In this document: positions 1 through 12,393 of the stretch, in pieces
How the letters are laid out: every line of letters begins with the position of its first letter
Numbering within the stretch: position 1 is the stretch's first letter
NCBI GenBank assembly: GCA_029448655.1
Contig: JACCLO010000003.1
Location: 2,232,001 to 2,296,000 of the forward strand
DNA: 64,000 bases
Direction of reading: 5' to 3'
Source of the DNA: Wolfiporia cocos
Taxonomy: Eukaryota > Basidiomycota > Agaricomycetes > Polyporales > Phaeolaceae
Made by a program: the position numbers and the translations under genes
The notes under the pieces: generated by a model
Database searches by the model: none
What the model was told of the DNA's origin: nothing
The model's input: only the letters and a program-made list of their open reading frames with translations

Positions 1-2
1 TA

Positions 3-1757
3 ACGGAGGTTGTAGATCGTGACAGCAAGCAATGGAAGCTTGATGATAAGAGCACGCAGAGACGGAGGAACTTGTTTTGGGAGATCGTCCTTTTTGAGCA
101 GATACACGTACGCGGGTAATCTCGGCTTTCCATCCCAGACATTCACCTTGTTCTCAGTGTATTGCTCTAGGCCGTCCACCATCCATGAATCTCAACCATA
201 TTGACTGCGAATTACCAGTCGATGACGAACAGGGTGTTACCGAAAACGGCGATACCATGCAAGGATGTACGTTAGCCTCGGACTTTCATTTAGAGAGGCG
301 TTCGTGACCAGATTTATTGTTCATTGCAGATTGGAACTTCAAGATGGTATTTTCGCGTGATATTTACACACCCGTTGTGGACACGATGCTCTCTGCCAAG
401 GCGCCTAGCTACAGCGCGATTTTGGATCTCGACCGGAGAATCCGACAGATGACACTTCCACCCGTCAAACTGTACCTTCGACCTGATGAGGACGATTACA
501 CAAATCCGGAATTATGCATGAAGAGTTACCTGATGTCACATTACCGCTCCCTCAGTCAGTGCTTGCCTCATAGCAAGGAATACCGTAGTATTTAATTTTT
601 GCAGCTATGATTCACATACACAGGACATTCTTCGCCCAGGCACTTCTGGACAATCCACAGAACCCGCTGTCCAGCCCCTATGCTCCTTCCTTCCTGGCAG
701 CAAATCGCTGTGCCTCGATAATTCTGAAGTCGTTCATTCATCATCATGAACGATGTGGTCCTTTGTGCAGTCGCTTCTGGGGAATGTGGACTCATGCATT
801 CTCAGCTGCTGTATGTTCCCGTATATCTCCGTGGCAAACAGCAAGTGCTGATCGAAGATCTAGATCATTATAGGTGCAACTGTGGCACGGATGCCGCAGT
901 CGACTATGGCTCCCAGCGCTCTACTGGAACTTGATCTTGCTGTCAAGGTCTTCAAGAAAGGTTCCGTTCAGTCACCTCGCGCCAAACAGGGTCTAGTACG
1001 TGGGCAGATTTACATTTCCTTGCTCCATGTATTCAGCCGTTGTTTTGTGTCACAGCCCATCCTGCAAACACTGAAGGAAAGAGCCACGCTGGCTTATGAA
1101 CGCTGGCGCGATCGGCACCTGATTCCGACATCGGTTGTTCAACCTAAGGTTCCGGAGGAGTATCAGAATGCTCTCGCTATCTTTGGTGGTCAGACTCGGG
1201 TCCTGCCAACGAAGTCGATCTCCAGAAAGCGTCAGTCGCGGCAACGATCTTCAGGCAGTCCAAGTTCCTCCAGCTCAGCAGCGCCTTCCCCATCTAACAA
1301 CACCGTGTCTACCCCGAGTGACACTCAACCTGACTTCCATCCAGCTTTGATGATGTACCTCTCTCAGGTTCCTACAGTATCACCTTTCCAAGCAGCCGAT
1401 CTTACACAACAGCTACGCATGGGATCCGTGACACCGCCGAGCGCACCAGCACCGAGCGCGTCGCAGCCAATTGTAACGGCTCCTACGGCAGTGCCGTCTA
1501 CGCTTGAGAATGGGACGACGGTGTCGCAGGGCGATCTCGACTTCCTGAATAGCCTCCTCAGCAACCCTCAGTACCAGACGCTGCCGTCGTTCGCTCAGGA
1601 CATCCAGGTATCCAGTGACGCATATAATATGACATCGTTACCCGATGTCGTCATGAGCGATCAATGGATGTCGCTCATGCAGGAGACAGGCATCTTCGAC
1701 GGTGTCGAGAACTTCACGAATCAGAACGGTTTTTCGCAAGACATGTTCCCCTTCTAG
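3..1757 (+). CDS. Fungal-specific-domain transcription factor, 3' part
   Basis: The window opens inside this gene. Exons read 3-107, 158-266, 330-554, 605-810, 864-995 and 1056-1757, giving 492 visible residues in one frame. The first exons carry the hallmark of the fungal-specific transcription factor domain (PF04082): WKLDDKSTQRRRNLFWE, then LGRPPSMNLNHIDCELP across the first intron, then an HRTFFAQAL segment and APSALLELDLAVKVF. This domain follows a Zn2Cys6 DNA-binding domain, which should lie left of the window. The last exon is a long Ser/Pro/Gln-rich tail, a plausible activation region. Intron 996-1055 has a length divisible by three and no stop, so it is easily mistaken for coding sequence. 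The protein should be a nuclear regulator. Its targets cannot be told from this part; the domain resembles XlnR/xylanolytic-type regulators only at family level. Confidence 0.87.
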
Positions 1758-1985
1758 CTTCTCTAATGACCTGCAGTCGTGTGATCTATGATTGTCTAAT
1801 ATTTATTGCCTGTTGTATTGTGTCATCTTCGCACTCGCTCGCACGTAGTGTACTAGTTCACAGCGCATGTTGCATCCGTACCTATACTACTGTATCTAGC
1901 TGAATCAATCCTAGTCTGTTCATCCACATCACCGGGGGCTATTGATATCGTTTCACGCCGAGCACAGTAGTCAATGATATTTGAG

Positions 1986-3937
1986 CTAGTTACATTCTTC
2001 GCAGATCTTGCCTACGGCCAAGACCAAGTCGTCACAACCCCACTGCCCAACGACACTCACGCCTACGGGCCATCCATCGTCGCCGACACCCGCGGGCACG
2101 CTCACCGCAGGGAGACCTGCCAACGATGCGGGTACGGTCAGCACATCTTGCACGTACGCATCCAAAATGGCGCCGTCTTTGGCGTCTGGATCGAGGTCAC
2201 GACTGGGAAGAGGAGGCGCCGTGCGGATGGCGGATGGGTGCACGAGGACATGCACGCCCTCCGAGCTCGGCGTGCCACCTTCCTGGAGAACGTTTGGAAT
2301 TTCGAACACGCGGTCAAAATCTGCTCGGATGAGCTTGCGCACACGCTGTGCCTGCAGGAAGTAGTTGTCGAACGCGCTGCAGGTTACGCATGAGCTTCTC
2401 AGCGCATGCGAGAATGGCGACGATGCCACGGCTCACTCAGCAGAAAGCGCGTATGTGCCGAGCAGTATGCGCTTCTGCACCTCCGCGCCGAACCCGGTGG
2501 AGCGCGTGTATGCGTAGACATTGGCCGTCTTGGTCTTGTCCGTACCAGGAGGGGGCTCGACGTACGACCCTAGACGCAAATAGATCAGCAAATTCATATA
2601 CGTGAATCATATTCGTTGGCTCAAGCGGGGCAGGAACTAACCATATTGGATGCCGTCGTACCTTGCCATGTTGCTGCTCGCCTCCGCGCTTGATAGCACG
2701 TAGTACGCGCTTAGAGCGTACGGGGTCGAAGGCAGCGACACGGGGACGAGGATCGCGCCGCGTGACCGCAAGTGCTGCAGCACCTTACGTACGGGCTGGA
2801 CTATGCTGGGATGCAATTCAGCAGGGAAGTACTCCTGAAAGGCACGTGAATGCGCTGTCTCAGTCGCGTCCAATGAAACGGCGAGCATCATACCTGCGGA
2901 ATGCCTACCCGTACACCGTGCAGCGAACCCCGTGAAGGGACGGAGCGCGAGACAGTCAAAGACGCCCCTGACGCGGCCTGTCTTGTGGCAGAGCTTGCGG
3001 CAGTGGGATCATGTGGATCGTATAGCGACAACGCGGCTGAGATTGTCAACGATAGCCGCAGTCCGAGTAACAAGCAACTCACTGAACACCTTCGCCACAC
3101 TGTCGACCGTCTTTGCCATGACACCGACACAGTCCAGACTATCGGCATACGAGACTACGCCCCATCTGAAAGCACGATGAAAATCACGCAACGGCTAGAA
3201 CCAGCTCGGGAAGCAAGCCTGACCTGCTGATTAGCCCATAGGACGGTTTAAGGCCCACCACACCACAGTAGGACGCCGGCAGGCGTATTGAGCCGCCAGT
3301 ATCTGTCGCTAGCGCACTTTCCTTCATGATGTAAGAGTAAGCTCGGCATCAATGCGGGCCGCGAAGGCATGACCACACGTACGCGTCGCACATCCCGGCT
3401 GCAACAGCAGCAGCACTGCCACCAGAGCTTCCTCCAGCTGATCGCCGCTCTCGCTCGAACCAAGGCGTGGTGCTATCAGCAGGATGGTACGGGTTGACTA
3501 CAGGACCGTGAATGGAGAATGTGTTCATAGAGCTGAGCTACTTGAGTTACAACCATCAAAAGGAAGTACTCTCGAGCGTACCCCATCCCAAACTCGTCAC
3601 AATTCGTCTTGCCAACAATTGCTGCTCCGCTTTCCTGCAGCAGCCGAACGACAGTGGCATCGAACGGAGACACAAAGTGCCTTAGCATTGCTGAAGAGCA
3701 TGTTGTCGGCATAGAAGAAGTGCATATGTTGTCTTTTACTGCCACAGTGAAGCCGCTTAACGGTAATTCTGGACCACCAGTGCGAGAAACCTCGCTTGGC
3801 GTATATATCATGGCATTGACATTAGCATTTTTGGTCTCAATCGAATGCCGCCATGACAGAGAGCGTCGTGCAAGAGGCGAGCCAGCTCGGGATCTAATGA
3901 GGGGTTCTGCGCATCTCGGATGATAGGCTAGCCGCAT
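1986..3937 (-). CDS. HER2: Mitochondrial glutamyl-tRNA(Gln) amidotransferase subunit A
   Basis: Eight exons on the minus strand: 3582-3937, 3383-3532, 3224-3316, 3083-3165, 2894-3036, 2642-2834, 2437-2569 and 1986-2376, about 513 aa. This is an amidase-signature protein of the GatA type, which transamidates Glu-tRNA(Gln) in mitochondria. All three parts of the Ser-cisSer-Lys triad region are present: VAVKDN (lysine), [11 protein letters not shown], and [12 protein letters not shown] with the catalytic serine. GatA landmarks [41 protein letters not shown] and the terminal LPAVSVPAG block follow in order. Introns are 46-72 bp. The start at 3937 is a guess: the frame is open to an ATG at 3991, and no clear targeting peptide decides between them. 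The gene converges on the transcription factor and diverges from MAK11. Confidence 0.87.
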
Positions 3938-4290
3938 TGGCGATCTGCAACGAAGGGATGCCTGGGGCAGGATTGCCGCATTGAGATACACCGGCCACTA
4001 TGATCGTTGTTTGTCCTTATTGCCCAAAGGCCTTAGGTCCTAACAGGCGCAAATACGCGCGATAAAGCGCTCGGTATCAGAAACTCGCGAGCGTCTGTCC
4101 ACTCTGCAAGGCGCGATCGTGGATCGTAGATTTATCACCAGCCACAGTACGTGTGCAGCGATATCACCCATCTTACATGTCCAATCCTAATCTTTGATAG
4201 AGCTGACACAAAAGTATAACTGTAAGGTATTAAACGTGTGTATCTGCGAAACAGTCATGCTCAGCGCACATACAGTATTTTGCAGACACG
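3938..4290. other. Divergent HER2/MAK11 intergenic region
   Basis: About 350 bp lie between the proposed HER2 start and the MAK11 start, so both promoters must share it. I see no further coding sequence and no convincing TATA box. If HER2 starts at 3991 the shared region shortens by 54 bp. Confidence 0.5.
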
Positions 4291-5969
4291 ATGGGTTCGA
4301 GAACGGACTCAAAGCAACATAAAAGGGCGAAGTTCACTCCCAAGCCTGCCTTAAAATTTGCAAAACAACGCAGCGGTGCTCCGGTCAAGTCCAAGCGCGA
4401 AGCTGTTTCTCATGTTGCTCCCGCTCCGTCAAAGAGAAAGGGCAAGGGCAAGGAGCGCGAGGCGACCCCAGTACCATCACGATCAACCAAAAAGACTAAA
4501 GCAAAGGACAGTCCCAAGCCTGAGTCCCTACACGCTCTCCCGTCGACGTTCAAAATCATCTCCGGCTCATATGAAAAGCTACTTTACGGTATAGAGGGCA
4601 CAACATTTACTGAGGGCTCAAGTTACTCCTTCACACTCAAGCCTATCTTCATTTTCCCCGCACACATATCCTCGGTGCGCGCTGTCGCCGCATCTCCGCA
4701 CGGGGGCAAATGGCTCGCCACGGGCAGCGGGGATGAGATCGTCAAAGTTTGGGACCTCCGGAGACGGAAGGAGATCGGGGGACTCATGCATCATGAAGGT
4801 GTGTAGCATCTCATCTTGCAGTACATCTTCCTGACACCTTTTAAGGCTCAATAACGCACCTTGAGTTCCCATCGCGCTCGCATCTCCTGTCTGCCTCTGA
4901 AGACGGCTCCCTATGCCTGTTCCATGCTCGGGATTGGTCTGTGCTCCGTACCCTGAAGGGGCACAAGGGTCGCGTGAACTCTGTCGCCGTCCACCCATCG
5001 GGTAAGGTCGCGCTCAGTGTAGGCAAGGACAGGACACTGCGCATGTGGGACCTCATGCGGGGCAAAGGTTCTGCAAGTACAAAGCTTGGGAAAGGTCTGT
5101 ATTAGTTGAGATCCTTCCTTGCTATGGCTCATCATCACATGCAGAGGCAGAGGTCGTGCGCTGGTCGACTGATGGTTCTCTATTTGTCGTGCTAACACAG
5201 TCAACAATTGACATCTACTCCACTGTATGTGCCTTGCCCGCGATTATGCATCGACATCACCATACCAACAATTTACTTCTCCAGGACATGACATTGTTGC
5301 ATACCATCATTCACCCGTCACGGTTACACGACGTGAAATTCTGCAAGCGCGTCGTCGGCAACGGCGAGGTTCTCCTCGTCGCCGCCGAAGACAAAAAGCT
5401 TTCCGTATATGACCTCCCTTCGGATAGAACTATCGTCCCACCCGTCGTTGCAGAGATGGTCGGACACACCAACCGGTCAGTGCTCTGCTGAATATATCCA
5501 CCAAATTCCGCGCTGACAAACGATCGTCAACGCTTTTGCCAGGGTCAAAGCGGTGGAGACATTGGCGATCGCCCTTCCCTCCGCGTCTGGGTCAACACGG
5601 TCATCGACGACCATCATCAGCACCATCTCGTCCGATGGTAAAATCCGCTTGTACGATATGGCCGCGCTCCCGGAGTCGAACAAGGAAAAGTTACAGCTGG
5701 ACCCTGTCGCCGAGTATGACACGAAGGGATCGCGCCTCACTTGTCTGGCCATGGCGGATGGCGAGGCTGTTAACCCGGCAGCTGTGAACGGCAAGCGGAA
5801 GCGCACAGAAGAGGGGGAGGGAGATAGTGGGGGTGAAGATGAGGTGGCAGGTGCTCAGGACAGCGATTACGACGATGAAGATGAGCATGAGGCTGAGGAG
5901 GAGGCAGAAGAGGAAGAAGCTGAAGAGGAGGAGGGCGATGATGACAATGAGGACGAGGGAGACGAATAG
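4291..5969 (+). CDS. MAK11: MAK11/PAK1IP1-like WD40 ribosome-assembly protein
   Basis: Five exons, 4291-4798, 4846-5094, 5145-5224, 5285-5475 and 5543-5969, give 484 aa. The N-terminal 90 residues are Lys-rich and likely carry nuclear/nucleolar targeting. The domain then begins with FKIISGSYEKLLYGIEG, the diagnostic opening of Mak11/PAK1IP1. WD repeats follow: HISSVRAVAASP...VKVWDLR, THLEFPSRSHLLSASEDGS, GHKGRVNSVAVHPSGKVAL...LRMWDLM, EAEVVRWSTDGSLFVV, and DGKIRLYDM. The C-terminus is an acidic Glu/Asp-rich tail of about 60 residues, common in nucleolar factors. Yeast Mak11 is needed for 60S subunit maturation around the time Rlp24 is exchanged; the role here is inferred by homology. The start ATG is the first in frame. 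Its stop faces the GPATCH1 stop 46 bp away. Confidence 0.9.
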
Positions 5970-6015
5970 ATGGTGCACTAAGGATACAACGGTCGGTACC
6001 AGCGTCTTGCATACT

Positions 6016-9000
6016 TTACATGAAGTCTATCGCTCGTTTCCTGCCCTTGGCCGGCGTGGCCACCGCTTCTGCCACAGCTCCATCGTGTGCAGACGGATGT
6101 AATCCTTCTGAAGATGGATCTGCAGGGAGGCTCTTGACGACCTCGGGTGGCGGCGCCTCCACCCACATACTATCGTCGAGGTCGTCTTCCTTCTGTTCCT
6201 TCCGCTTTTTCTTCCTCTCTCTATCCTTGTCCTTGTCCTTCTCTTGTGATACGGGTGTGCTCAGGCTGGGACCAAAGCCATCGTCCTCCACGTCGAACGA
6301 CATCAGAGCCTTGCCCTTCTTCTTCTTGTCCTTTTCCTTCTTTGATCTTTCCTTGTCTTTGCCCTTGTCCTTGCGCGACTCGCGCTCAGAGCGGGGCACG
6401 AAAGTAGGCTTGAACGACGCCAAGTCGACCTTCTCCGCGACGTTCGCAGGGGACTTTGACCCGTTCTCTGCGGGGACGTAAGCCGCCGCAACGGGCTCTG
6501 CAGCAACCAAATGTGCTGGCACCGGCTCCTTCTTGACCTGCACACCAGGCAGCTGCTCCTCATCCGGCTCCGCCTTCAACGCGTCCTCCTCATCACTATC
6601 CTCCTCGTCGCTCGCAAAGATCGCCTTGAAGATGTCCATCCCCGGGCGCTGGTACGTGAGCGTGTCCCGCCCCTGGTCGTCGTCCTCGCCCAGGCCCACA
6701 TTCGCGAGGTCGCGCGGGACCTCCCGCCGGCCCTCGCCCGCGCCCGCGCCCGCCGCGGACCCGTCCGTGATCGCCAGCGGCGCCGCCTGGCCCGCCTCCG
6801 CAGCGGCGTCCCGCGCCGCACCCGTCGGCACAAGCTCGTCGCCCAAGCCCGCCGCGGTGCTGCTGGTGTCCACCTCGGGGTCGCGCACGCCGAACCGCTT
6901 GCAGAGCAGGCGCGCGGGCTGCCACGGCACGACCTCGCGCGTCAGCGGGCCAAACATCCCCATGCGCACCGCGCTCGCGCGCGGGTCCTCCTCCTCCTCC
7001 TTCTGTTGCTGTTGCTGCTGCTCCTCCTCCTGCGTCGCCTCGTCCGCGGGCGCGGGCTGGTGCAGCCCCTCGACGACGGTAGGGCCCATCTCGACGACCG
7101 CCGCGCTGCGGAAGCGGTCCGCCATCGCGGCCGAGAGCGGCTTGAACACCGTCGCGGCCTTGGCGTAGTCCTCGAGCTCCTTGCGGAACTCCTCCGCGCG
7201 CTGGCCGGGCAGCGGGTCGATGCCGAGGGACGCCGCGGACTCGCGCGCGGACTGGAAGGTCAGGAAGGCGGTGTAGCGCGCGTGCTTGACGGGGTCCGTG
7301 GCGAACGGCTGGAAGCCCTGCAGCGCGGCCTTCGCGACGGAGGGGTGGACGTGCGGGATGGTGGCCTCGCCGTCGGCGGGGGGAACGGGCGGACGCAGCG
7401 CGGAGGGCGTGGGTGTGGACGGGCCCGGTGTGGACGGGCCCGGGATGGCATTCTTGATGTTCTGAAGTCGCTCGCGGTCTTTCTGGGATATGTACTCGAA
7501 GACGGAGCGAGGCTGGGACGGCAGTGGCGTCTCGCCGAGCATAGAGCCTCTCTGTATCGCAGATGTCAGACGATGCGCGTCGTGGTGCGGCCATAGCAAT
7601 GGCGAATAGATGGTGACGCACTTTGTCCGCAGACATGAAGCTGTTTTTCCACTCTTCGTGGGTCTTAGGAGGCTGCCTGGCGGGCGCGCCGTCCGCACCC
7701 TTCTCCGCGCCAGCGTTCTCCTTGTTCTGCTCTTGCTCCCAAACCCGGCGCGGGTTCGGCGTCCAGCCTTTCGGTACTTCAGGCAGGGGAAACCTGGGGC
7801 GTGTGAGATACGAGAGACCGACGAGCACCCAGGGACATACCACCGATCTTCTGCGACAGGTTTGTCAGACAACACAAAGCCTCTCAGGACCATACGGCCA
7901 TCGCTGAACGTCTGCAGGCCCGACGCCGCGGTGGTTCTCTTGTCGAACGAGAGTTAGCCTGCCGACTCCGAGCACCAACATACACAGCACTCACAGACTC
8001 CTGCGCGCGCCCCGCCTGCCGCGCGCCCATCGCGATCGGCCGCCCGTCGTCGTCGTCCACGACGTCGTACGCCATCCTTGAGCGGGAGTGCCGGCCGTGC
8101 CCGCTATCATACACGTCGAGGTCGTCCTCGTCCGCGTCGTTCAGCGCGCCGAGCCCGAACCCCGCTGCACCGGTTTGACTCCATCAGCGCCGCCCGCGAA
8201 GCCTCGCATACACAAAATGACACTCACCAGCGATCCCCGGCCCCTCGCGCTCCCTCTCCGCGCCGACGCTCTCCTCGAGGCGCATCCCCGCCACGTACCC
8301 GAGCCCATGAGAGTCGTCCTTCCTCTGCGCGAGCACCACGGGCGTGTCGCGGCGCGGATACAGGTGCTTCCTCGCCTCCTCGTCCTCCTCGTCCTCCCCG
8401 GGGCGCGCGCCGTCCTGCGCGCGGCGCTGCGCGTACGTGAGCCGCGGGCCGACGCCCTGGCCGGGGCGCCAGCCCATCTTCTTCAGCACGCGCGCGCCGA
8501 CCGAGTCCTGCGGCGCGGGCGCGAGCGAGGCCGCGAGCGCAGCGGAGATCGGGCTGCAGAACGGGCGTCAGCGCGTCGGGCGGGGTCGCGTGCGGCGGGG
8601 CACGCACTCGGCCTCGGCGTCGGGCGCGGCGCCCGCGCGGCGGCGCTCCGCGGCCGTCCCGCCAAAGTCAAAGTCCATCTCCTCGGTCGTGTCGACGAGC
8701 GCGCGGCCCTCTGCGCGCTCGGCGAGGTCCTCGTCGTCCATGAAGTCCTCGGGGCGCGCGGCGCGCGCCTTGGCGCGGTCCGTCCGCGAGGAGACGAACG
8801 TGGAGGGCGTCCATCCTGCGCGCGGCAGGGCGGGAAGGGCTGTGAGTCGGGAAGCAGCGAGGGGGGGAGGACGGACGCACCTTCCTTCGAGCCGACGGAG
8901 TTGAAGTAGCCGGCGGAGAACCCGCCCGTGAACGCGCCGTGGAGCCGGCGGCGGCCCTTCTCGTCGCGGACCTGCGCCGGCACGCGTGAGGCATCTGGGG

Positions 9001-9240
9001 CGCGGGCGCGGGCGGAGGGTACGCACCTCTTGCTTCCATAGCGGGACGAACTCGCCCGCGTCCTTCGCCTTCTCGAGCGAGGGCAGCGGGGTGCCGATCT
9101 GCAGGTGAGGCCGAGTCGCGCTTAGCTGTGCAGCGGATGTGTTGGCTGGGGAGACGTACTAGGCAAAAGGATTCGTTCGCCTTGGAGCTCGCGGGGTCGA
9201 TGCCGAGGTCGTTGAGCTTGCGCTTGAGTCTGCTCGTCAT
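6016..9240 (-). CDS. GPATCH1: GPATCH1-like G-patch protein
   Basis: Nine exons: 9160-9240, 9027-9098, 8881-8971, 8608-8815, 8228-8553, 7995-8164, 7841-7911, 7622-7793 and 6016-7551, giving 908 aa. The N-terminus reads [13 protein letters not shown], then [37 protein letters not shown] and [17 protein letters not shown], the conserved GPATCH1 (DUF1604) block. A G-patch with [19 protein letters not shown] lies near residues 165-190. Later exons carry the [19 protein letters not shown] segment. The large last exon is low-complexity, with acidic stretches, a Gln run, a Lys/Glu/Asp-rich part, and ends in [16 protein letters not shown]1 proteins associate with the spliceosome, and G-patches activate DEAH helicases; the exact partner here is unknown. 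Codons are extremely G+C-rich at third positions, which creates long false ORFs on the opposite strand. Confidence 0.92.
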
Positions 9241-10111
9241 TCTATAGATGGCTCTACGACGATGCTTATTTTGGTACGGCTGTAACAGGGGTGAGTGGAA
9301 AGCCCGGTGCAAGTACAGCGAGTGCAGGTGCAGTCAAGGAGCTTGGTGCGATAGTGCGATTGGAACAAGGATGTAGGAGGGACTTGTGGTTAAGCGTAAG
9401 CACCGGGTGCCTTGTCTGCTCGTGCCACAAAAGCACGTGACCCACGTGTTGTATGTACAGCGACTAGTACTAGTACTGTGATCAAAGTGCCATTCGTACG
9501 CGGTCAGCTACATTCGCCGCGTGCCTGGTATCGTCAAGCTCCGTCTCCCATTCTCCACCGCGCAGCGGTGGCTGCGTGGCGATAATCGGTGTGCTTGACG
9601 TATGGCTTGTGGTTGATAGCGGACCATCCCGTCGCTTGCAGGCACATTAGCGGCCCAGACGGCACCTGCACGAGTCACAACTTCTGACACAGTCAACAGC
9701 CCCTAATTTCAAGATGCGACATCTACTATAGAGATAAGCTGTGACGCATGCCACAATCAGTCACGCTCTGTGACCTCCGGAAACGGCATGGGCTCGGACG
9801 AGTGATTTTCTAAGTCCAGAGCACCGCCACCAGGCCTCATCGGCACCAGGCCCCGCCGTCCATGCATTAATGTTGGTGCGCCGCCGGCCGCCGTCGGCAC
9901 ACGAAACGACCGGGAGTCATGCTGCCCTCGCGAGCGGGATGGAGCGCCTAATTCCTTCATCGAAAAGTTTTTCGAGCGCCTCTGCCCGCCGCATGATGAT
10001 ATTATCGCGCCGCCGTCCCGCACAAATCGTCTTCCACGCCCGCTGATCCCTCCGCCCGACCACGCACCCCCTCCCGCGCACCGTCTTTGCTCGCTCCGAC
10101 ACGCCCGCGCC
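9241..10111. other. Intergenic, GPATCH1/permease A promoters
   Basis: This 870-bp divergent spacer holds the upstream regions of GPATCH1 (left) and permease A (right). I see no coding sequence with gene-like codon use and no clear repeat. It does not share the conserved upstream block found before permeases B and C. Confidence 0.5.
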
Positions 10112-12393
10112 ATGTCGCAGAATGGGATCGCGCAGCTGCCGCGCGAGCCGCCGCCGTACGGCGACGCCAAGAGCGCCGACGGCAGCTCCGTCGAGGAGGG
10201 CGGCGTCCACGCGTACCCCGTCAGCACCGACGACGCGCGCTACCAGTTCGACGCCGCGGACCTCGACCTCGTGCAGCGCCGCCTCAAGCAGCGCCATGTG
10301 CAGATGATCGCCGTGAGTCATCTCTTCGCGCGCCCGCTCCCTCGCTGACGCGCGCAGATCGCGGGCACGCTCGGGACGGGGCTCTTCCTCGGCTCGGGAA
10401 ACGCGCTGCGCGAGGGCGGCCCGCTCGGCGCACTCATCGCGTACGCGCTCGTCGGGACGGTCTCCTATGCGACGCTGTGCAGCCTCGGCGAGATGACCTC
10501 CTTTGCCCCGATATCGGGCACGTTTCCGCACTATGCGGCGCGGTGGGTGGATCCCGCGTTCGGGTTCGCGCTAGGGTGCGTGCTGCATCCTCGCTCGTGA
10601 CCGCACTGTCGTATCGAACGAGCGTACCCCCAGCTGGAATTACTTCTACATGAGCGCCATCTCAATACCGGTCGAGGTTACGGCCGCCGGCATCCTGCTG
10701 ACATTCTGGGACCCTGACGTGCGTCCTCCCTTCTCCGCGTCCGCAATCAGTATTGACGCCTCCCAGACCGGCCACCAAGCCGCATACACGGCCGCAATCA
10801 CCGTCTGCGTCTGCGCAACCAACATCTTCGGCGTGCGCTACTTTGGCGAGGCCGAATTTCTCTTCTCGATCGTCAAAAGTAAGCGCCCATGTCGACGGCG
10901 CGTGTGTATCCCATGTTGACGGCCATGTGTCCACGCGATCGTGCAGTCCTTCTGATCACGCTCTTGATCATCACCGGGCTCGTTGTGGACCTCGGCGGGG
11001 GGCCCACGCACGACCGAATCGGCTTCCGGGTGCGTTGCGTGCTGTATGGCGTGGATCAGCGCATGGCTGATGCCGATGGCGTGTTCGTCCCGCTTATTGT
11101 TACCGTCGTGCGCTGCAGTATTGGAAGCACCCTGGCCCCGTGGCGTCCGCGGGGCTCGAGCCGAAGCACATCGGCCTGGACAGGCTACTCGCCATCATCT
11201 CCGTCTTCGTCCAGGCCGCGTTCTCCTTCCAGGGCATGGAGCTCGTCGCGATGTGCGTCGTCCCGTCCATCCGCTGCGTCCCCGCTCTGACACCGCGCCC
11301 GCGCGCGCCCACAGCGCGGCGTCCGAGACGGAGAGCCCGCGGCGGAACATCGCCAAGGCGGTGCGCCGGGTGTTCTGGCGGATCCTCGTCTTCTACGTGC
11401 GTCCGCCGTCGCTCGCCGGGGCCCCGCTGACCGCGCGCAGATCCTCGGCATCCTCATTACAGGCATGCTCGTCCCGTACAACGACAGCAACCTGCTCAAC
11501 GACTCGGGTACGGCGGCGGAGTCGCCGTACGTGATCGCGTTCACGCGCGCGGGGATCAGGGTGCTCCCGTCGGTGATCAACGCGTGCGTGTTCACGTCCG
11601 CATTCTCCGCGGGGAACTCGTTCCTGTTTTCCGCGTCGCGCATCCTGTACGGGCTCGCGATACGCGGGCAGGCGCCCAAGATCTTTGCGTACTGCACCAA
11701 GAAGGGCATGCCCATCGCGGCGGTGCTCTTCTCGTCGCTCTTCGCGTGGCTCTCGTTCATGAACGTGAGCGCGGGCTCCGAGACGGTGTTCAAGTGCGTG
11801 TGCTGTACCTCTGTCCTGTGCAGTGTGTTTGCTAACACGGCGCAGCTGGTTCGTGAACCTGTCCACGACGGCGGGCTTCCTGTGCTGGGGCGCGATGTGC
11901 GTCACGTATCTCCGCTTCTGTGCGCGCCTCCTCCTTTGCGCGTTCTTGGCGAATGCTGACCGCGCGCAGACAAGGGCCTGAAGGTGCAGGGCATCGACCG
12001 GACCAAGTTCTCGTACTACAACCGGTTCCAGCCGTGGCTCGCGTGGTGGGCGGTCGGCTGGCTGACGTTCTTCGTGCTCATCAACGGGTTCACCGTGTTC
12101 TGGGCGTTCGACGTGTCGACGTTCTTCACGGACTACGTCAGCATCCCGATCTTCCTCGTCTCGTACGTCCTCTGGAAGGCCGTGAAGCGCACCAAGGCGT
12201 GGCGCGCGGAGGAGATGGACTTTGTCACGGTGCGTGTGCCCTCCCCCCCCTTTTCGCGCCCGTCGTCCGTCGTGCAGAGACTGATGCGCGGTGTGCCCGC
12301 GTGCCGCAGGCGATACCGTCGATGGAGGAGACGGAGATGCCCGAGGTCCCGCCGACGACGCTCGCGGGGAAGATCGCGGCGGTGGTGTTCTAG
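10112..12393 (+). CDS. Amino-acid permease A (YAT/AAT type)
   Basis: Eleven exons, 10112-10312, 10358-10575, 10634-10718, 10767-10878, 10947-11029, 11119-11252, 11315-11396, 11441-11793, 11846-11919, 11970-12229 and 12310-12393, give 561 aa. It is a plasma-membrane amino-acid/polyamine transporter of the fungal YAT/AAT class: the soluble N-terminus ends in RRLKQRHVQMIA, and the first membrane helix carries IAGTLGTGLFLGSGNALREG. SFQGMELVAM and the basic loop ESPRRNIAKAVRRVFWRI follow, as usual in this family, and the length fits a 12-helix permease. The C-terminus has hydrophobic pairs and a cytosolic tail MEETEMPEVPPTT. Substrate cannot be assigned. Unlike copies B and C it has no intron between FFTD and YVSIPIF. 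It is the most divergent and most G+C-rich of the three paralogues. Confidence 0.92.

Noticed and set aside
6511..7596. 361-codon plus-strand ORF opposite GPATCH1, Arg/Leu-rich
   Set aside because: Shadow of G+C-rich third positions in the GPATCH1 last exon; no domain, and the minus strand has full family support.
8088..8909. 273-codon plus-strand ORF
   Set aside because: Crosses the real exons and introns of GPATCH1 on the other strand; Arg/Ala-rich composition is an artefact.
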